DNA from: Armillaria gallica
Lineage: Eukaryota; Basidiomycota; Agaricomycetes; Agaricales; Physalacriaceae
Assembly: GCA_037576215.1 (NCBI GenBank)
Contig: JBANDB010000006.1
Location: 4,650,001 to 4,714,000, forward strand
Direction: 5' to 3'
DNA: 64,000 nucleotides
Made by a program: the position numbers and the translations under genes. Below, piece after piece: positions 58,395-64,000 of the stretch. The first letter of the stretch is position 1, and the number at the start of each line of letters is the position of its first letter. Under the pieces are notes generated by a model. That model was given only the letters and a program-made list of their open reading frames with translations. It searched no databases and was not told where the DNA came from.

Positions 58395-60442
58395 TGGCCA
58401 GTCTCCAACGAGTCGCTCGCCCAGACACCATACGAACCCCAATAGAAAGAAGATGATATCCACAAGGAAATCACTCGCCTCAAAGCTTAGCTCCAGTCCA
58501 ATGTCCCAATGTCGCCAAAGAAGAGCACGAAACGGCAACTAGGGAATACGTTGACATGGCTAACACTGTACCCAAGTGAGTAGGCTGTTGATATTGTGGG
58601 CACTAACTGAACCTATCTACGCTAGAAAAGAAACGAAGGTTGACTCGGCTATACCACGTCAAATATGTCCAGCGACGAAAGCACCAACTCCTTCATCTTC
58701 TAAAGTCCCGACACCTTTGCCTCTACCCTCAGCTGTTTTGGCCAAATTGGCAAGAAAAAAAACAAGCCCCTCAGCCTCAACGATGGAGAGGTCGAACTCT
58801 CGAAATCAGGTGCATTCACTGACAAGCCTGCTGAGGTGAAACCCGAGACTGGACCGCACCATGATGAAAGGCTGGTTATCATCGAAGATTTCGCACCGCG
58901 CCCTTATGACCACAAGCCACCATTTGATGACCCCAAATTCGAGCAGCTGGAACCAAAGGCGGATATACGGCTATTGTATGTAGTCCGTCTCGGATTGATG
59001 TTTTCATTCCCACTTGTTCTTCTAGCTCTCGCGTCCTTCCCTATGAACACCTACAAGATCACTTGGCAGGACGTTTATCCATCTCCCCGTCCCGACTCTA
59101 CTCATGTGCCTGACTTCTTCCTGACAAACAAGGTTATGATGTCCCTGTGTGCGACAATTGGGCTACCATCGCACGTTGCTGAATGTGGACCATCAAGCGG
59201 ATGACGAAGGCAGGAAAACAGACATGAAAGGGAAAGGGAAGCAGAAGCAGCAACCGCCCAAACCATCAGGGAGAAGTGCATTGACGTGAAGCTCGTCGAC
59301 TTTTGAAGTCATGCTCGGCATTTTCTGCGACTGGCGGCAAAGCAGTCATACAAGGGGATGCGTTTCTGTCATTGTTGTTGCTCGAGTTGGACGGTTTTGA
59401 CGTAGAAATGCGAGAGGATGGTTCAAAGGAGAAGATTTACAAGGGTGGCAGCTGAGGTGCCTTTGAATCAATGTCCAAGTTGAAAGAGTGCGATGTCATT
59501 GCATTGATGAATCCCAAAATTCTGAAGCCATTTCAGGTATTCATTCTTCCTTTACATCGTGATCTTTCTGATCATTCGTGGCCTGCAACCAGTTACTCCC
59601 ATTGTACAAACAACATCCTCACACTGAAACCAGAATCCGCTGGCACAATCACTGCAATAGGCCGAGCGAAATATCTGGGAATGTGCAGTCCTTAAGCGCG
59701 ATGGGTCAATGCATGGTTTGTGGTGTGACAAACATGCGAGCGATGTCTGTGAATGGCATGTTCAGAATGCATTGAACGTCGTCACGCTGCGTGTCCTGAA
59801 TCCTCCGTTTCGTAAGTGAAGTAACTTCTGAAAATTGATTCACTCTTACTTTTTGCTAGGACATCTGGGCATGTCGAACACTGCAATCAAGAAACGAAAC
59901 TACACCTACAATACTGCACGGCAATAGGGAAGATGCAGAGGGTTCAGCGACCTACGTGGTATCAGGACATGTCATAAAGGGTGCAGGTCCGAGTTCATTA
60001 GAGGTTTCAACCGAGGGCTCAGCGATTACGTGCTAAAGATGCAGATAAGGCTCTCAAAACCCTTTGGACCGAGATAAGGAGGGGATGAAGGAGGTGATTG
60101 CCGCTAGGGAGTTTGCTCAGAAGGAGGATGAAAGGAAGATGCAACGAAGAGAGCCCCAAGACTGAACCGAGTACGAAGGAAAGTACCCCGAAGAGCCATT
60201 ACCATACAGAGATGGTCAAGCAACTAGGTTTCAATCCCGCAGCCGGCGAGAATGGGTCAGCTACGGGATGAATTATCATCTGAGGGAGAAGGTTCGTTGA
60301 TTCTCAAGTAACATTCGTTCGATATCGTTGACGTTGACGTTTCTCACTAGCTCGAGGTACTGGCAGCTATGCAGTCATCAAAGAGAACAGTTGATTTGAC
60401 TGCTAGCATTGGGGATGCCACGATGGTTGATCTTGACGACTG
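58395..60442 (+). pseudogene. MCM10: MCM10 (replication factor) pseudogene with introns
   Basis: Blocks match fungal Mcm10 from N- to C-terminus. An early coiled-coil-like EITRLKA and PMSPKKSTKRQ precede LPLPSAVLAKLARK, LVIIEDFAPRPYDHKPPFDD and PKFEQLEPKADIRLL. Then come YEHLQDHLAGRL with SPSRLYS (OB-fold entry), KQGYDVPV, KGKGKQKQQPPKPSG, GKAVIQGDAFLSLLLLELDG and MSKLKECDVIALMNPKILKP. The C-terminal part has NNILTLKPESAGTITAIGRA, LKRDGSMHGLWCDKHASDVC (zinc-finger region), MVKQLGFNP and MVDLDD before TGA 60440-60442. Introns are still present (for example from 58974 and near 59800), so this is a genomic duplicate and not a retrocopy. Stops such as TGA in GGS-stop-GAFESM (about 59450) and several shifts disable it. 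Confidence 0.8.
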
Positions 60443-60479
60443 AATGTTGGAACTGCATACTTGATATCCATTTGCATCT

Positions 60480-61560
60480 ACATACCTCGTATAGTACACA
60501 ATAATTCATAAGACTGAAACTGAAAGGTACAAATGACAGGCAATGAAGAACATCTCGTTTTGCGAGAGAATGTTTGGAGGAGGGAGTTGTGAATATCTTG
60601 CATACAGTTCCCTGGGAAGTCCATCATCTCAGGATCCTTTACATAGAGTAACATCGTCTGCTGCACTACTGGGTCTGTGGTAATACAGCGTAAGGTCTGT
60701 CAAAGACGGCGCATCTCCCTGGGTGTTCAAAGATTAGACAGCCCTCGCTTCACTTTTCCCTGCGTTTCATGAAGAATTGTTGGAGGATGCGCCTAGTACG
60801 GTCGTCTGCCATATATGAGGGTGCACTCCATGGTAGGATTCCCTAATCCTAGCGGGGATGGGGTAAAGTCTATTGAGTACGGCACACCTCCCTGATGAGA
60901 AGGATTTTAACTCTTCCGTTGCTGGGTCGTTGTTCAATGATGAATCAAGTGGAGTAGCGCTGAGTTTCCTGACAGTCCAAGATCGTCTAATGGTTAAATA
61001 CGGATCCTTCGCTGGTATATTGTTGCTCACTCCTCAGTTAGCCCATCAAAACATTTTTAAGTGAACAGCACTTGCCTCCTTTTCCGTGAAGTGTGTTGGC
61101 AGATAGAATGTAGAGCATGGATCTCTCCTCCATCCATCCTTTCCTTGCTCATCAGAAATTGGCAGTACTGAATAGAGTTCATCACCACGAATCAAGGGCC
61201 AGAGAAAATTAGGCAAAGGCAGGGTGGAACAGGAGAGTAAGGGTCTACACAAGGGTTAACGTTAGTCAAAGAATGGAGAAATTATAACTCACTTATATAG
61301 AATCCCACGCCATTTTTGACCCACATCTCGGTGGACTAGCACCCTTCCACCCTGTTCGTTGTCATAGGCAGCTTGTTTGCAGGAAAGCGATACGTCATCT
61401 CCGCAACAAAAATATTGAGGTTTGATGTTGAGGCTGCTGGGATTGATAAGGATGAGAGTGGGTGTGCATGAAGGAGCGGAGGATCTACTTTGAATCATAT
61501 TGGCCAACAAGGAACATAAGCATAGAAATACGACTTACTTTCAAGCTTCAACTTCTCCAC
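60480..61560 (-). repeat. Unrecognised repeated family, copy c
   Basis: On minus, an opening exon could start near 61500 (MIQSRSSAPSCTPTLILINP) and read to VHRDVGQKWRGILYK. A GTGAGT donor follows at about 61297, with an acceptor TTGTGTAG near 61244, then WPLIRGDELYSVLPIS. Later DPATEELKSFSSGRCAVLNR and DPEMMDFPGNC appear. Stops interrupt. It contains a region parallel to copy b at 60640-60910. Function unknown. Confidence 0.45.
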
Positions 61561-61843
61561 TTTGTTCCTCGACGTGATACCCGTTTTGAAAGGGAGTGTA
61601 CTTGCATCCAGAAAATCCACCGTTGAACCGTGTTGCAATGCTGGCTTGTGTGATGTTACGGTAAGTGGTGTTGATGACTAAATATGAAATGAAATATTCA
61701 TGCCCATCTGCCGGGCGGTGTTCCTGATCTTGACTATGGTCATCGACAAGCCGTTACAATAGGCTGATATCGTCCAGGGACGACTGGCAACACCTCGTCA
61801 AGAGCCATGGTAATGTTATGTTCGGTCCTACAAGCAGCCATCG

Positions 61844-62890
61844 ATGCTCTACGAGAAATCCTCTCTTTGTACTGGCACGTCTCCAAGCAGATATCTGAAG
61901 CAGTCTTCTGGACTCCCAGTCACTAATCCCATGCCATTGTGGTCGATCCCAGCATCGCCCATCCAAAAAGAAAGCTCATCTGTAGCTCTGCCAGCATGCG
62001 GGTATGCTGTGTTTATCGGGTCTGGGATAACAGGCAGGGCATTTTCACATACACTGATTGAGGTGAACAGGTTGGATGTTGCGATGTTGGAAGCGAGGGA
62101 TGTGTGCTCTGGACGTGGAACGGGGGACAGCCATACCACGACTACCTTAAATTGAAGACAACACACAGAGCAGAGACGGCGAAGCAGATCATCGAGTTGA
62201 CAGAAGAGCGCCAGTGTTGCAAGGTGGATAAGTTTTGACAAAGACGTGTCTGAGGAGCCAAGGAGAAGCTGGGACACTACTTGGAGGAGCTGCCGAGTGA
62301 GAAGGATGGCTGGGGTACGATGGAGGGACCAGTGGGAATGCAGCTCGCAGACGGGTCATCTCGATGACGGGTGAGGAGGTGCATCCGTATTGGCTCATCA
62401 CAGGAATCCTTTCAAGGCTGCTCAAGACGTACTCTTCTTTCTGGTTGTATGCGCGCATGCCCTGTCTCTCCATCCACAACATCGTTCACACATCCCATGG
62501 CAATATCTGCGCAAACACATTGTCCACGCTACCAACGGATGGACGTCCCACCTCCTCACGCCAATGCAGGAAAAGATTGTTCTTGCATGTGGACATATGA
62601 CTGCACAGCGCGCTGGAACTGCCTTGGATGATGGATGGCTCAGCATGCGCTCGTTTGTTCTACCCAAGCGCGTCCGAGGATCGATGGGACTATCTCACCC
62701 AGCAGCCGCCCAGCCCTGCGACACTCGGAGAGAAATCTCACACAGAGTTTATGTTTGGCAGTGGTATCGAGATGGGCACCCTGTCCTTCTTTGACGCTGT
62801 TGGATGTTCTGATGACAAGTTTCAAGTGTCGGCTGACCTTGGTGGGGTACTCTGCATGGGAATATGTTACCAATTCAATTACTCCTGATG
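61844..62890 (+). pseudogene. DAO-like oxidoreductase, copy 9
   Basis: N-terminal MPLWSIPASPIQKESSSVAL, then GYAVFIGSGITGRAFSHTLI (Rossmann motif intact) and LDVAMLEARDVCSG. The frame is lost near 62140 and regained in pieces: HPQHRSHIPWQYLRKHIVHA, NGWTSHLLTPMQEKIVLACG, HMTAQRAGTALDDGWLSMRS and FMFGSGIEMGTLSFFDAVGC (62747-62806). It covers the full length of the gene more evenly than the other copies but has at least two shifts and a stop. It lies about 200 bp upstream of HET copy 4. Confidence 0.7.
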
Positions 62891-63094
62891 TCCATTCGTG
62901 ATTCAAGGAAATATTACATGTGAACAAAACAGTATCACACACTGATTCAATGTGGTAACAACCGAGGTAGAACCTTGTTGCAACTACACTCCCCTGAGGT
63001 TCTCTTTGTATACATCTAGTAATAACGGGATGAGCACGCGTCGTATGTACCAACCATCATTTTCCTTCCACTTCAAGTCTCCGTTCTGACTAGA

Positions 63095-64000
63095 ATGGTT
63101 AGCGCTCCACTTGCGACGTTATTTGATTCAAAGGGATGGCTATACAAATCCTTCGCGCAGAGACAACAAGGTATGTAGCTGTAAAATCCCATAGAAATGC
63201 ACTGAATAACAGTATCATAGAGAAAGAGATACTATTCAAACCTCTCCAATGTCACTATCACCACTCACACTGAAGGCGACTTGTCGATCGAAGATATCAA
63301 AGTCCCAAATCAACAAGCCTATATGGGTAGAAAGCCTGTCATACCATCCTCTCTTGCCAGTACCCCCTGCACCAGCCTCAGCATCGATGGACTGTTGGAG
63401 ACCTTGAACAGCACTCTGGGCACCGGATACAACCTCACCCCTTCTCTGTCGTCCCTTCTCAAATTGTACATCTTGAAGGCATATGACTTTGGCACTGCAT
63501 ACGGTTATCTCCACCCCATATGGTCTGACTGCGACTTGAACGTCATCCAAGATTCAATGCGCACCTCTGAAGAGACAGACCTAGAAATACGACGAGAAGC
63601 GCTGGCTGATGGCCAGATCACCTTCGAGGGACTGTGCACGGCGCCTAGGCGCGTCTGGGATCTCTTCAGCAATAGGGTGGTGCCGTGGTGGGTTGCCTGG
63701 CATACACCATGGGGAATATCACATGCCTGTCTGGATGCCGGCCATCGCAAAAATGTGCTCACTCCCATTAATGGACATCAATGGCCTGTGCCCATGCCAG
63801 AAGATGCCAACCTTGATCTCGTCCGTATCGAAATGCTGAATCTTGGAGCAGAGTATGCATGGCTGGATGTCCTCTGTTTGAGGCAGGAAGGGGGACAAAA
63901 TGAGGATCTGCGTGCAGGGGAGTGGATGTTGGATGTGCCCAATATCGGAAATGCATATGTTAAGGAAAAGGTGGTTTGCTACTTCAACGGGCTTGGACGA
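63095..64000 (+). pseudogene. HET-domain gene, copy 4, cut by window end; one early in-frame TAG
   Basis: Exon 1 (63095-63170) has ATG and reads MVSAPLATLFDSKGWLYKSF, so it supplies the model for the family's first exon. The intron 63171-63212 is 42 bp. In exon 2 the third codon is TAG (63218-63220) where the other three copies have TTG. From there the frame is open to base 64000 through CHAC-like WGISHACLD, AEYAWLDVLCLRQEGG and MLDVPNIGNAYV. If the TAG is real, the protein would stop after about 27 residues. A different splice site that avoids it was looked for and not found. Confidence 0.75.

Noticed and set aside
1..64000. CRISPR arrays, rRNA genes or bacterial operons
   Set aside because: No regularly spaced identical repeats, no rRNA signature, and spliced eukaryotic genes throughout.

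Overview
The window is fungal nuclear DNA, most likely from an Agaricomycete (mushroom-forming basidiomycete). Coding exons are separated by short introns of about 42-55 bp with GT...AG ends. The recognisable families are typical of that group: HET-domain proteins, FAD-dependent (DAO-fold) oxidoreductases, UNC93-like transporters, a TRANK1-like UvrD/TPR helicase, DUF6589 proteins and a RecQ-like helicase. Nothing bacterial, viral or rRNA-like was seen, and there is no CRISPR array. The species cannot be named from this sequence alone.

Layout. 1-3.28 kb: the 5' part of a DDE (pogo/CENP-B-like) transposase running off the left edge, then repeat-like DNA. 3.28-21.7 kb (block I): DAO fragment, HET gene, minus-strand remnants including a TatD-like hydrolase, rearranged DAO, UNC93 remnant and the C-terminal end of a TRANK1-like gene. 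Block I is interrupted by two DNA transposons (6136-7904 and 9954-18181). 22.7-31.8 kb (block II): the same order again (DAO, HET, unknown gene, TatD, inverted DAO, UNC93), ending with only the N-terminal end of the TRANK1-like gene. 32.5-48.1 kb (block III): a divergent HET pseudogene, inverted DAO, a TA-flanked TIR element, UNC93 with a foldback element inside it, and the one apparently complete large gene of the window, the TRANK1-like helicase (39976-48114). 48.7-54.4 kb (block IV): DAO fragments and a third HET copy with a 1-kb insert. 54.4-61.6 kb: an unrecognised repeated family and an MCM10 pseudogene. 61.8-64 kb (block V): DAO, then a fourth close HET copy cut by the window end.

Interpretation. 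This looks like a repeatedly duplicated, mostly decaying allorecognition-type cluster. Every HET copy carries at least one disabling change, a different one in each. Pairs of paralogous blocks give natural empty sites that define transposon ends and target duplications to the base. The most interesting object is the 8.2-kb element at 9954-18181. It has terminal inverted repeats of roughly 115 bp and a 9-bp target duplication, and it carries a DUF6589 gene, a small bromodomain ORF and a RecQ-like helicase. Its DUF6589 gene has seven premature stops, all explainable by C-to-T change, and no frameshift across four exons, which suggests RIP-like or methylation-linked mutation of an otherwise complete element. 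All family calls rest on motif reading by eye; no database search was run.
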